Part shown: one piece after another, positions 35,563 through 44,532 of the stretch | Numbering within the stretch: the stretch's first letter is position 1 | How the letters are laid out: every line of letters begins with the position of its first letter | Assembly: GCA_029255605.1 (NCBI GenBank) | Contig: JANLJF010000019.1 | Span: 3,431 to 67,430 of the forward strand | Source of the DNA: Azovibrio restrictus | GTDB lineage: Bacteria > Bacteroidota > Bacteroidia > Chitinophagales > Chitinophagaceae | DNA length: 64,000 nucleotides | Direction of reading: 5' to 3' | Notes under the pieces: model-generated | The model's database searches: none | What the model was told of the DNA's origin: nothing | What the model saw: only the letters and a program-made list of their open reading frames with translations | Translations under genes and position numbers: made by a program

Positions 35563-35634
35563 AAGACATCAAAGTTACTAAAACACCGGCCATCGGTACC
35601 GTTAATGAAAATATAATTGTATCAATGTTACTTT

Positions 35635-35666
35635 TTTGGCTATGATTTTAATTATACTTACTTTTG
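35635..35666 (+). promoter_or_regulatory. Promoter of rimP-nusA (TTTG-N20-TACTTTTG)
   Basis: TTTG at 35635-35638 and TACTTTTG at 35659-35666 give textbook Bacteroidota spacing. Transcription should begin near 35670, leaving a ~48-base leader. Confidence 0.75.
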
Positions 35667-35682
35667 CACTGGAATAGAACAA

Positions 35683-35714
35683 ATGAAGGGGACCTAATAG
35701 TCCCCTTGTTTTTT
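35683..35714 (+). promoter_or_regulatory. Candidate attenuator in the rimP leader: 4-codon ORF overlapping a terminator
   Basis: ATG-AAG-GGG-ACC-TAA (35683-35697) overlaps the 5' arm of a hairpin AAGGGGAC / GTCCCCTT (35686-35693 / 35700-35707) that is followed by T6 (35709-35714). The rimP ATG is 5 bases beyond. A ribosome on the short ORF would cover the 5' arm and block the hairpin. This could tie expression of rimP-nusA to translation. It is in the leader because the -7 box is upstream and DUF4834 faces away. Confidence 0.6.
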
Positions 35715-35718
35715 ACCC

Positions 35719-36174
35719 ATGACAGACATATTAGATAAAATAAGACTTATAACAGAGCCGCTTTTGGAGGGTACAGATATGTTCATTGTGAACATAAAGA
35801 TCAAGCCCACCAATAATATTAAGCTTTTTTTAGATGCTGATAGCGGGCTTTCGGTAAGCAAAAGTGCGGATGTAAACCGCAAGCTGTATAAGCTGATAGA
35901 AGCGGAAGGCTGGTTTCCGGAAGGTGATTTTTCGCTGGAAGTGTCAAGCCCCGGTGTAGACGAGCCGCTGACCGGCGAAAGGCAGTATAAAAAGAATGTA
36001 GGACGAACCGTACTGGTAACCCCGGTGGAAGGTAAAGACATACTGGGCGTGCTAAAAGAGGTAAAAGAAAATGAAATAGTGCTGGAGGTGAAGGTGCCTA
36101 AGAAAAAAGAAACAGTAATGGTGGATATACCACTTTCTGATATTAAAAAAATAGTAGTTCAAATTATATTTTAA
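35719..36174 (+). CDS. rimP: Ribosome maturation factor RimP
   Basis: A 151-aa RimP. N-terminal alpha/beta domain with FLDADSGLSVSKSADVNRKL and YSLEVSSPGVDEPLT-type signature (here FSLEVSSPGVDEPLT, ~69-84), and a C-terminal SH3-like domain with VVQIIF end. It assists 30S maturation. First gene of the conserved rimP-nusA-infB cluster, 32 bases before nusA. Its start sits 5 bases after a terminator-like hairpin. Confidence 0.95.
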   Translation: MTDILDKIRLITEPLLEGTDMFIVNIKIKPTNNIKLFLDADSGLSVSKSADVNRKLYKLIEAEGWFPEGDFSLEVSSPGVDEPLTGERQYKKNVGRTVLVTPVEGKDILGVLKEVKENEIVLEVKVPKKKETVMVDIPLSDIKKIVVQIIF

Positions 36175-36206
36175 AAAAATGCCCGTAAGGGCTAAAAATT
36201 GATAAA

Positions 36207-37463
36207 ATGGCAAGTATCAATCTTATCGATTCGTTCCAGGAGTTTAAAGATGCAGAGAATATTGACCGTCCTACCTTGATGAAGGTTATTGAAGATGTTT
36301 TCAAAACCTTGCTCCGTAAGAAGTACGGCACCGACGAGAATTTTGACGTTATCGTGAACGACCAGACAGGTGACCTTGAGATATTTCGCCGCCGCGAGAT
36401 AGTAGAAGATGGCATGTCTGAAGACGACAACCTGCAAATAGAATACTCTGAAGCTATATTGATAGAACCCGACTACAGTGTGGGTGAAGAAGTGTATGAA
36501 GAAATAAATGTGGTTGACTTTGGCCGCCGTGCTATCCTGGCTGCCAAGCAAACACTGGCTGCCCGTATCGGCGACCTGAAAAAGAACAACCTGCTGAAAA
36601 AATATGCTGATCGCGTAGGTGAAATAACCAGCGCAGAAGTATACCAGATATGGAAAAAAGAGATATTACTGCTGGATGATGAGGGCAACGAGGTGATCCT
36701 GCCAAAATCAGAACAAATACCTACCGACTTCTTTAAGAAAGGCGAGGCGGTACGTGCAGTAGTGAAGAAAGTAGAAATGCGCAACAATACGCCGGTTATC
36801 ATACTGAGCCGTACACACTCTTCTTTCCTTGAAAAACTACTGGAAATAGAGGTGCCTGAAATAATGGATGGCCTGATAGTAGTGAAGAAAATAGTACGCG
36901 AACCGGGCGAGCGCGCCAAAGTAGCCGTAGAAAGCTACGACGATCGTATAGACCCGGTAGGTGCCTGCGTAGGTATGAAGGGTAGCCGTATACACGGCAT
37001 CGTTCGCGAACTGCGCAATGAAAATATAGATATAATAAACTTTACAAATAATACGCAACTGCTGATACAGCGTTCGCTCACTCCGGCCCGTATCAACCGT
37101 ATGGAACTGGATACCGAAGGGCAACATGCTGATGTGTACCTTGAACCAGACCAGGTATCACTGGCCATTGGTAAAAAAGGTGTGAACATTAAGCTGGCGC
37201 AAGAGTTGACGGGGTATAGCATAGATGTATACCGCGATGCACAGGATGAAGGTGTGGATTACGATATCGACCTGGACGAATTCTCAGACGAGATAGACGG
37301 CTGGGTGATAGACGAGTTCAAGAAAATAGGCTGCGATACAGCGCTGAGCGTGCTGAACCTGTCTATAAATGAACTGGTGCGCCGTACCGACCTGGAAGAA
37401 GAAACCGTACGTGAAGTGCACGAGATACTGAAGGCCGAGTTCGACAACGAACAGAACGGTTAA
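36207..37463 (+). CDS. nusA: Transcription termination/antitermination factor NusA
   Basis: A 418-aa NusA. N-terminal RNA polymerase-binding domain (~1-130), S1 (~140-210), KH1 and KH2 (~215-345, GACVGMKGSRIHGIVRELRNE and VSLAIGKKGVNIKLAQELTG), then a short acidic tail with one helical repeat (~370-410). The two C-terminal acidic repeats of E. coli NusA are reduced, as usual in Bacteroidota. It controls pausing and termination, and if the rimP leader is an attenuator it may act on its own operon. Confidence 0.97.
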   Translation: MASINLIDSFQEFKDAENIDRPTLMKVIEDVFKTLLRKKYGTDENFDVIVNDQTGDLEIFRRREIVEDGMSEDDNLQIEYSEAILIEPDYSVGEEVYEEINVVDFGRRAILAAKQTLAARIGDLKKNNLLKKYADRVGEITSAEVYQIWKKEILLLDDEGNEVILPKSEQIPTDFFKKGEAVRAVVKKVEMRNNTPVIILSRTHSSFLEKLLEIEVPEIMDGLIVVKKIVREPGERAKVAVESYDDRIDPVGACVGMKGSRIHGIVRELRNENIDIINFTNNTQLLIQRSLTPARINRMELDTEGQHADVYLEPDQVSLAIGKKGVNIKLAQELTGYSIDVYRDAQDEGVDYDIDLDEFSDEIDGWVIDEFKKIGCDTALSVLNLSINELVRRTDLEEETVREVHEILKAEFDNEQNG

Positions 37464-37533
37464 GGTTTCTTGAAATTTTTAATGTGACGGGTTTCAAATT
37501 GCAGCTTGATAAGGCATTATCAGCAAAATGGCG

Positions 37534-37541
37534 TAGGTTTG
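37534..37541 (+). promoter_or_regulatory. -7 box upstream of infB
   Basis: TAGGTTTG, 63 bases before the infB ATG, in the 141-bp nusA-infB gap. It suggests infB has its own promoter beside any read-through. Confidence 0.45.
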
Positions 37542-37604
37542 TAGATTAGGGCAAAGAGGCTAAGTAAAGGTACTTGGCAAAAAATTATTGAGTTAAATAA
37601 CCGA

Positions 37605-40600
37605 ATGGCAACAGCAACAAAGACACCAAGATTACTGGCAGCAGCCAAGGAATTCAACATCGGTAAAGATACCCTTGTTGAGTACCTTACCGCGAAAGGA
37701 TTTGAGATTAATGCCAGTAATCCGAATACCAAACTAACAGAGCCGATGTACGACGCTTTGCAGGCTGAGTTTGCGCAAGACAAAGCAGCCAAACGCAAAA
37801 GCGATGAAATAGCATTGCCTAAAGGTTCGCTGTTAGAAGGTATCAAAAAGACGAAAGACGACCTGGAACTGGGTGGGAAGGAAAAGAAAGCAGAAGTACA
37901 GGAAACACCGCCGCCCGCACCGGTAGTAGAAAAGAAGAAAGAAGAAAAGCCCGCAGTAGCACAAAAGCCTGCAGACAAAGAAGAAGAAAAGCCGAATGAA
38001 CCGGCTAAAGAAGTGCCGGCACCGGAGCCTGTAAAAGACCCTGAGCCCGAAAAACGCATAGAACCGGTAAAAGAACCGGAACCCGCGCCGCCCGCACAAT
38101 CGCAAAGGATAGAAGAGCCCGCCGCAGAAGCTCCGGAAGCACCTGCACATATAGATGTGAAAGCGCCGAAGTTGGGTGGGCCCAATATATTAGGTAAGAT
38201 AAACCTGGATGAAATAAACCAGTCATCGCGTCCTAAAAAAGGTGCAGCACCTAAAAAGGCAGCTGCCAAAGCAGAAGAACCTGCAAAAGAAGAACCTGCA
38301 AGAGAAGAAACAGTGCAACCGGTAGCGGAAACAAAACCGGAACCGGTAGCTGAAAAGCCACAGCCGCCTGTTACACCTCCTCCGGCACCTGAAAAAGAGC
38401 CGGAAGTGAAAGCAGCGCTCCAGGCCGAAAGCAGTGAAGAGGGCGATGAAAAGCCGGAACATATAGAAATGAAGGCGCCAAAACTGGAAGGGCCAAAGAT
38501 CATCGGTAGGATAGAACTGCCGGTATCCGGCGCTAACAGGGGCGATAGTAAAGAAAAACGTAACCGTAAACGCATACCGGTTCAAAAAAAACCGGAAACC
38601 TTTAATCCTGACCAGCAGGGCAACAGGCCCGGTGGGCAACAAGGACAAGGTGCACCGGGTGGCGACCGTCGTGGTGGGTTCAACCAGGGCCAGGGCGGAC
38701 AAAACCGCGGACAGGGTGGTGGCCAGCAAGGTGGCGACCGTCGTGGTGGTTTCAGTCAAGGCCAAGGCGGGCAAAACCGTGGTGGTTTTAACCAAGGAGA
38801 CCGTCGTGGACCGGGTGGTGACCGTCGCGGGCCAAGGCAAGACAGGAATGCGCCGGTATCTGCACAGCAACAGGAAATTGATGCTAAAGCAATACAGGAA
38901 AAAATCAAACAAACGCAGGCCAAGCTGGCAGGTGGTACCAGGAACAAAAACATGAAGTCCAAGTACCGCCGTAACAAGCGGGAAGAAATGGCTGAAAAAC
39001 GTGCAGCTGCAGAGCAATCTGAACAAGGCAACGTAATACAGGTTACAGAGTTTATCTCTGTAAGCGAACTGGCCAACCTGCTGGATGTAAGCTTTGCTGA
39101 TGTTATCAGCAAGTGTATGAGCCTGGGTATCATGGTGTCTATCAACCAACGCCTGGATGCGGAGGTGATAGAACTGGTATCGAGTGAGTTTGGTTACGAT
39201 GTGGAATTCATCAACCTGGAACAGGAAGCTGATATAGAAGAAGAAGAAACTGATGATCCGGATGAATTGCAGTCGCGTGCACCAATTGTTACTATCATGG
39301 GTCACGTTGACCACGGTAAAACATCATTGCTCGACTATATACGCGAAGCAAACGTAGTAGCCGGTGAGGCGGGTGGTATCACTCAGCACATTGGTGCCTA
39401 CCAGGTAACTACGCCTACAGGCAAGAAGATAACCTTCCTCGATACGCCGGGTCACGAAGCGTTTACCGCGATGCGTGCGCGTGGTGCCAAAGTAGCCGAC
39501 GTAGCCGTTATTGTTGTGGCAGCGGATGACGCGATCATGCCTCAAACAAAAGAAGCCATATCGCACGCCCAGGCAGCCAACCTGCCAATGGTGTTCGCTA
39601 TCAATAAAATAGATAAAGAGGGTGCTAACCCTGAAAAAATAAAAGAGCAACTGGCGCAGTTGAACATCTTGGTAGAAGACTGGGGTGGTAAATACCAAAG
39701 CCAGGAAATATCAGCCAAAAAAGGTCTGAATATAGACCTGCTACTGGAAAAAATATTGCTGGAAGCAGAACTGCTGGAACTGAAAGCCAATCCTGACAGG
39801 GATGCATCTGGTAGCGTTATCGAAGCATCGCTTGATAAAGGCCGTGGTTACCAATCTACCATACTGGTACAAAACGGAACATTGGAACAAGGTGATATGA
39901 TCGTGTGCGGACAGCACTATGGTAAGATCAAAGCAATGTTTAACGAGCGTGGCCAGCGTGTAGACAAAGCAGGCCCATCGGCACCTGTGCAAGTATTGGG
40001 CCTGAATGGTGCACCGCAGGCTGGCGAGAAATTCAAAGTATTTGAAGATGAGAATGAGGCCAAGAATGTAGCCAATCACCGTGCACAGATATTGCGCGAA
40101 CAAGGCATCCGCGCCCGTAAGCACATTACACTGGATGAAATTGGCCGTCGCCTGGCGTTGGGTAACTTTAAAGAACTGGCGCTTATCATCAAAGGTGACT
40201 TTGATGGTTCGGTAGAGGCACTGAGCGATTCTCTGCAGAAACTATCTACACCGGAAGTAGCGGTAAACATCGTACACAAAGGTGTGGGCCAGATAACCGA
40301 AAGCGATGTATTGCTGGCAACGGCATCAGATGCTATCATCCTTGGCTTCCAGGTGCGCCCGTCCATACAAACGTCAAGGCTGGCAGAACAGGAAAATATC
40401 GAGATTCGTTACTATTCTATCATCTACGATGCTATCGACGAGATCAAAAGTGCTATGGAAGGGCTGCTTGAACCGAAGATCGAGAAGAAAACAGTCGGCA
40501 ATATTGAAGTACGCGAAATATACAAAATTGGCGGCGTAGGTACTATCGCCGGTTGTTACGTACTGGACGGCAAAATGAGCCGAAATACTAAACTGAATGT

Positions 40601-40781
40601 AGTTCGCGATGGTATAGTGGTTTACACCGGCGAGCTTGCATCACTGAAGCGCTTTAAAGACGATGTGAAAGAAGTGAGCGCAGGTTACGAGTGCGGTTTA
40701 ATGATCAAAAACTATAACGATGTGCGCGTAGGCGATATCATTGAAGGTTTTGAAGAAGTGGAAGTGAAGCGTACCCTGTAG
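37605..40781 (+). CDS. infB: Translation initiation factor IF-2
   Basis: A 1058-aa IF-2. N-terminal IF2N-type motif ([17 protein letters not shown]), a long charged P/E/K-rich linker (~70-330), a Gly/Arg/Gln-rich stretch (~340-420) of QGQGGQNRG and GGDRRGG units, then a second IF2N domain (~470-530), the GTPase domain (GHVDHGKT from G566, [13 protein letters not shown]), and C-terminal domains II-IV. It brings fMet-tRNA to the ribosome. The Gly/Arg-rich insertion is unusually like RGG RNA-binding regions. A terminator follows. Confidence 0.97.
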   Translation: MATATKTPRLLAAAKEFNIGKDTLVEYLTAKGFEINASNPNTKLTEPMYDALQAEFAQDKAAKRKSDEIALPKGSLLEGIKKTKDDLELGGKEKKAEVQETPPPAPVVEKKKEEKPAVAQKPADKEEEKPNEPAKEVPAPEPVKDPEPEKRIEPVKEPEPAPPAQSQRIEEPAAEAPEAPAHIDVKAPKLGGPNILGKINLDEINQSSRPKKGAAPKKAAAKAEEPAKEEPAREETVQPVAETKPEPVAEKPQPPVTPPPAPEKEPEVKAALQAESSEEGDEKPEHIEMKAPKLEGPKIIGRIELPVSGANRGDSKEKRNRKRIPVQKKPETFNPDQQGNRPGGQQGQGAPGGDRRGGFNQGQGGQNRGQGGGQQGGDRRGGFSQGQGGQNRGGFNQGDRRGPGGDRRGPRQDRNAPVSAQQQEIDAKAIQEKIKQTQAKLAGGTRNKNMKSKYRRNKREEMAEKRAAAEQSEQGNVIQVTEFISVSELANLLDVSFADVISKCMSLGIMVSINQRLDAEVIELVSSEFGYDVEFINLEQEADIEEEETDDPDELQSRAPIVTIMGHVDHGKTSLLDYIREANVVAGEAGGITQHIGAYQVTTPTGKKITFLDTPGHEAFTAMRARGAKVADVAVIVVAADDAIMPQTKEAISHAQAANLPMVFAINKIDKEGANPEKIKEQLAQLNILVEDWGGKYQSQEISAKKGLNIDLLLEKILLEAELLELKANPDRDASGSVIEASLDKGRGYQSTILVQNGTLEQGDMIVCGQHYGKIKAMFNERGQRVDKAGPSAPVQVLGLNGAPQAGEKFKVFEDENEAKNVANHRAQILREQGIRARKHITLDEIGRRLALGNFKELALIIKGDFDGSVEALSDSLQKLSTPEVAVNIVHKGVGQITESDVLLATASDAIILGFQVRPSIQTSRLAEQENIEIRYYSIIYDAIDEIKSAMEGLLEPKIEKKTVGNIEVREIYKIGGVGTIAGCYVLDGKMSRNTKLNVVRDGIVVYTGELASLKRFKDDVKEVSAGYECGLMIKNYNDVRVGDIIEGFEEVEVKRTL

Positions 40782-40800
40782 CGTACCTTAATATAATATT

Positions 40801-40835
40801 AAAGAAGAGGCTATTCGGCCTCTTCTTTTGTTTTA
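40801..40835 (+). terminator. Terminator of infB
   Basis: AAAGAAGAGGC / GCCTCTTCTTT with a six-base loop and TTTTG run, 20 bases after the stop. Confidence 0.9.
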
Positions 40836-40927
40836 ATGTTAGGAGTAATAAAGCAAACGCAGGAAAGCAGCAGATAAATTAATTAACTTCGCACACTCAT
40901 AATTTTGAGGCTAATAATACGTTATAC

Positions 40928-42013
40928 ATGAGTTCTGTTCTGGAAAAGCTGGAAATGATAAAGGCGCGGTTTGATGATATGGGTGTGGCACTCACCAACC
41001 CGGAGATCGTGAACGATAACAAGAAGTTCTCGCAGATAAGCCGTGAATACCGCAAGCTGGAAAAGATAGTAGATGCCTATAAACGCTACAAGGCTTGCAT
41101 CGATGGTATCGAGTTTGCAAAGGAAGTGCTGGCAACGGAAAGCGATGCAGACCTGCGCGATATGGCTAAAGAAGACCTGGATAAGCAGGAAGGCGAACTG
41201 GAAGCATTGGAAGGCGAAGTAAAACAACTATTGATACCTAAAGACCCGCAGGACGAGAAGAATGCCATTATAGAAGTGCGCGCGGGTACGGGTGGTGATG
41301 AAGCCAGCCTTTTTGCCGGCGACCTGTACAGGATGTACATGCGCTATTGTGAAAAGAAAGGCTGGAAAATAGCAGTACTTTCAGAAACAGAAGGTACCGT
41401 GGGTGGTTATAAAGAAGTGCAGCTGGAAGTAGAAGGTGAAGACGTATATGGTACGCTGAAATTTGAAAGTGGTGTGCACCGTGTGCAGCGTGTACCGGCT
41501 ACGGAAGCCAGCGGCCGTGTACATACATCGGCAGCTACAGTGGCTATCATGCCGGAAGCTGAGGAGATAGATTTTGAACTGAAAGAAAGCGACCTGAAAA
41601 TGGAAACAGCACGAAGCGGTGGTGCAGGTGGGCAGAACGTGAACAAGGTAGAAACGAAGGTGATATTAACACACGTACCCACAGGTACGGTAATAACCTG
41701 CCAAACGGAACGTACCCAGCTTGGAAACCGTGAAAAAGCTACCCAGATGATGCGTACCAAACTATATGAAGAACAGGTGCGTAAACATGAAGACGAAATA
41801 GCCCGCAGGCGCAAAAGCCTTGTGAGCAGCGGTGACCGTAGTGCCAAAATACGCACGTACAACTATCCGCAGGGGCGTGTTACCGACCACCGTATTAATA
41901 TGACTATTTATAACCTGGATAGTTTTATGAATGGTGAAATTGATGAAATGCTGAGTGCCCTGCAATTTGCCGAAAACGCAGAAAAAATGCAGGCGGGCGA
42001 AACGGTTATATAA
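40928..42013 (+). CDS. prfA: Peptide chain release factor 1
   Basis: A 361-aa RF1. The stop-codon reading PxT motif is seen in [12 protein letters not shown] and the catalytic GGQ at residues 234-236. RF1 recognises UAA and UAG. Domain order is normal (helical ~1-110, PxT domain, GGQ domain, C-terminal ~290-361). Single gene between the infB terminator and the polysaccharide pair. Confidence 0.97.
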   Translation: MSSVLEKLEMIKARFDDMGVALTNPEIVNDNKKFSQISREYRKLEKIVDAYKRYKACIDGIEFAKEVLATESDADLRDMAKEDLDKQEGELEALEGEVKQLLIPKDPQDEKNAIIEVRAGTGGDEASLFAGDLYRMYMRYCEKKGWKIAVLSETEGTVGGYKEVQLEVEGEDVYGTLKFESGVHRVQRVPATEASGRVHTSAATVAIMPEAEEIDFELKESDLKMETARSGGAGGQNVNKVETKVILTHVPTGTVITCQTERTQLGNREKATQMMRTKLYEEQVRKHEDEIARRRKSLVSSGDRSAKIRTYNYPQGRVTDHRINMTIYNLDSFMNGEIDEMLSALQFAENAEKMQAGETVI

Positions 42014-42078
42014 GCTTAATCCGCACCATTGGATAATAATAACTATGTTTAAACCATCTTTTTAATCATAACCAGGAA

Positions 42079-43050
42079 ATGAGTACAACTCGTTTTGACA
42101 TTGTAGACGTAGCGCAAACCCTGCGCGCTAAGCGACGCACCATTATCATCGTTACCATAGTAGCAGGTATATTGGGTGCTGCTTTTTACCTCATCAGCAA
42201 AAAGGAATATAAGGCAGAAGGCAGCTTCCTGATGACCAACCCGCTGTATACAGACCGCAACAACCTGTTTCAGAGCTGGGGTATCAACTTCGTAGACTAC
42301 TTTGCCGGTGATGATGATGTGGATAGGATCATGACCGTAGTAGAATCGGATACGGTGAAGCGTGCCGTAGCTGAAAAGCTGAACCTGGCCGCTGCCTATG
42401 GCCTGGATGTATCGAAGCCCAAAGAGGCTAAAAAGCTGATGGACATTGTGAAGGACAACTACAAAGTGGTGCGCACAGAATATAACAACTGTGATGTAAG
42501 CTATGTAGATACCGACCCGCAGCGCGCAGCCGAGGTGGTAAATGAGAGTATGCGTACCATAGAGCAGATATTCCGCGGCTATTATATTGATCAGCGCAAT
42601 CGCATGATAGCAGTACTGAATGCACAGGTGGTAACAATGGATAGTTCCATCAATGTATTGACGGACTCACTTGCCAATATGCGCGACAGGTATGGTATTT
42701 ACAGCATCATCAACCCTGCACGCGAAAACCTGCAGGTTAGCGATGTAAAAGGCGGTGGTGCCGGTTTTGGCAGGGCCATAGAAGAAATACAAAACATAGA
42801 ATCTATTAAAGACCAGTTGGTAATAGACCGCACGAAGTTCATTTCAAGAATGAATGAATATAAGACCACACAACATGAGAAGGATATAAAGCTGCTGCAC
42901 ATACTGTCATCTGCAAGGCCACCGGCAAAAGCTAAGCCACCGGGCCTCACACTTACTACCTTGTCTTGTGCACTGATAGGTTTTTTCTTTGCGTGCATAT
43001 ATATGCTCATATCCACTTATTACCGCCGTATTATAGTTATAGAGCGCTAA
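42079..43050 (+). CDS. Wzz-type polysaccharide chain-length / co-polymerase protein
   Basis: A 323-aa inner-membrane protein. Two spans (~22-43 and ~290-312) flank a large periplasmic, helical domain with long coiled-coil parts (VVTMDSSINVLTDSLANMRDR). This is the PCP/Wzz layout. It lacks a cytoplasmic tyrosine kinase domain. It should set length in an O-antigen or exopolysaccharide assembly. Its stop TAA directly precedes the ATG of the ligase (0 bases), so the two are coupled. Confidence 0.82.
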   Translation: MSTTRFDIVDVAQTLRAKRRTIIIVTIVAGILGAAFYLISKKEYKAEGSFLMTNPLYTDRNNLFQSWGINFVDYFAGDDDVDRIMTVVESDTVKRAVAEKLNLAAAYGLDVSKPKEAKKLMDIVKDNYKVVRTEYNNCDVSYVDTDPQRAAEVVNESMRTIEQIFRGYYIDQRNRMIAVLNAQVVTMDSSINVLTDSLANMRDRYGIYSIINPARENLQVSDVKGGGAGFGRAIEEIQNIESIKDQLVIDRTKFISRMNEYKTTQHEKDIKLLHILSSARPPAKAKPPGLTLTTLSCALIGFFFACIYMLISTYYRRIIVIER

Positions 43051-44532
43051 ATGGAGCTAGAACAGCAACAGACACCGTTGTTTACAGGCAAATGGGCACA
43101 AGCCCTGTGCTGGGGAGTACTTTTTATTTCCCTGGCGCTGTTTGCCTATAAGGGTGATTTCATGTATGCTGCTTTGCCGTTTGGTTTCCTGTTCCTGCTG
43201 CTGACGGGCGTAAACTGGAAAACAGCTTTCTGGGTATTCATTTTCAGCGTTCCCATATCTATGGATGTGGCGTTCTTTAATGATACGCTGGCTACGTCGG
43301 TGCCAGATGAACCCATGATGTGGATATTCCTGCTATTGATAGCTGTACTGATAGCGCGCCAGCCCGGATTGATGTCGAGAGGGTGGCTAAGCAATCCATT
43401 GGTGCTTATCATAGCATTACAGTACGTATGGATGGTAGTAGCGGTTTGTTATTCGCATATGCCTTTGGTATCGCTGAAGTTCATGGCTGCGAAAACATGG
43501 TTCCTTGTGTCCTTCTTTGTGCTGCCTCAATTCATATTTACAGAGAAGAAGGATTTTATAAAAGGTTTCTGGGTTACGTTCTTTCCATTGGTAGGTACCA
43601 TTGTTGCGGTAGTGATAAGGCACGCTGCTATCGGTTTCAACTTTCGTAAGATAGAGCTGGCCATTGGCGATATATACTTCAATCACGTAGATTATTCTAC
43701 CGTCATGTCTATGTTCTACCCGTTGCTTTGGGTAGCATTACCACTCACAAAAGATAAAAATCCATTTCTACGCCTGGCACTGGTGGGGTTAATACTTGCC
43801 TTTATACCGGCTTTGTATGTAACCTATGCACGTGCGGCTATGCTGGCGGTGATATTTGCGATAGCAGTGGGTGTAGCTATCAGGCTGAGGCTGGCGAATG
43901 TCATTATGCCTGTATTCTTCCTGTCGCTTACCTTGCTGATAGGCTATATGGTGAAGGATAAAAAGTTCATGGATTTCCGTCCTGATTACGAACGTACGTT
44001 CATGCGCCAGAAGTTTACCGATCACGTTATTGCTACCTTCAAAGGGCAGGACATGTCGTCTATGGAACGCCTGTATCGCTGGGTGGCGGGTGCGCGTATG
44101 AGTATGGATGAACCTGTAAAAGGTTACGGTCCTAATACCTTCTACTATTATTACAAACCATACGGCGTACCGTCTTTTGAAACATACGTGAGCCGCAACT
44201 TCGAAAAATCCACCACGCACAACTACTTCCTGTATATGCTCGTAGAGCAGGGCTGGCCGGCGATGATACTGTATGGTATTATGGTAACGGTAGTAATAGC
44301 ACAGGCACAGCGAACGTATCACCGTTTTAAAGACCGCTTTTATAAATGGGTAACGCTGGGTGTGGTCATGATGTTCAGCGCAGGCTTCATTAACAACTTC
44401 TTTTCAGAATTGATAGAAACCCATAAAGTAGGCTTTCTCTTTTACATGAGCATAGGCTTGCTGGTAGTGCTTACTGCCAAAAGCAAGCAACTGGAAAAAG
44501 AAGACGCAGAAAAGAATGCTGCTATTGCCTAA
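43051..44532 (+). CDS. O-antigen ligase / Wzy family membrane protein
   Basis: A 493-aa protein with 10-12 spans and the Wzy_C signature: a large periplasmic loop (~330-400) with VKGYGPNTFYY, then FEKSTTHNYFLYMLVEQGWPA. Arg and His in this loop are the usual substrate contacts. It joins or polymerises O-antigen or capsule units. The gene partners with the Wzz-like protein immediately upstream. No glycosyltransferases lie next to them, so the polymer cluster is elsewhere. It overlaps the convergent ispG by 4 bases. Confidence 0.85.
   Translation: MELEQQQTPLFTGKWAQALCWGVLFISLALFAYKGDFMYAALPFGFLFLLLTGVNWKTAFWVFIFSVPISMDVAFFNDTLATSVPDEPMMWIFLLLIAVLIARQPGLMSRGWLSNPLVLIIALQYVWMVVAVCYSHMPLVSLKFMAAKTWFLVSFFVLPQFIFTEKKDFIKGFWVTFFPLVGTIVAVVIRHAAIGFNFRKIELAIGDIYFNHVDYSTVMSMFYPLLWVALPLTKDKNPFLRLALVGLILAFIPALYVTYARAAMLAVIFAIAVGVAIRLRLANVIMPVFFLSLTLLIGYMVKDKKFMDFRPDYERTFMRQKFTDHVIATFKGQDMSSMERLYRWVAGARMSMDEPVKGYGPNTFYYYYKPYGVPSFETYVSRNFEKSTTHNYFLYMLVEQGWPAMILYGIMVTVVIAQAQRTYHRFKDRFYKWVTLGVVMMFSAGFINNFFSELIETHKVGFLFYMSIGLLVVLTAKSKQLEKEDAEKNAAIA

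Noticed and set aside
36181..36192. Hairpin GCCC-GTAA-GGGC between rimP and nusA
   Set aside because: Only four base pairs; too weak to call as a terminator or switch.
37520..38575. 351-residue antisense ORF opposite infB
   Set aside because: Low-complexity Ser/Gly/Phe-rich shadow of the repetitive IF-2 linker.
38223..39314. 363-residue antisense ORF opposite infB
   Set aside because: Product is a Phe/Cys/Arg-rich mirror of the coding strand with no motif.
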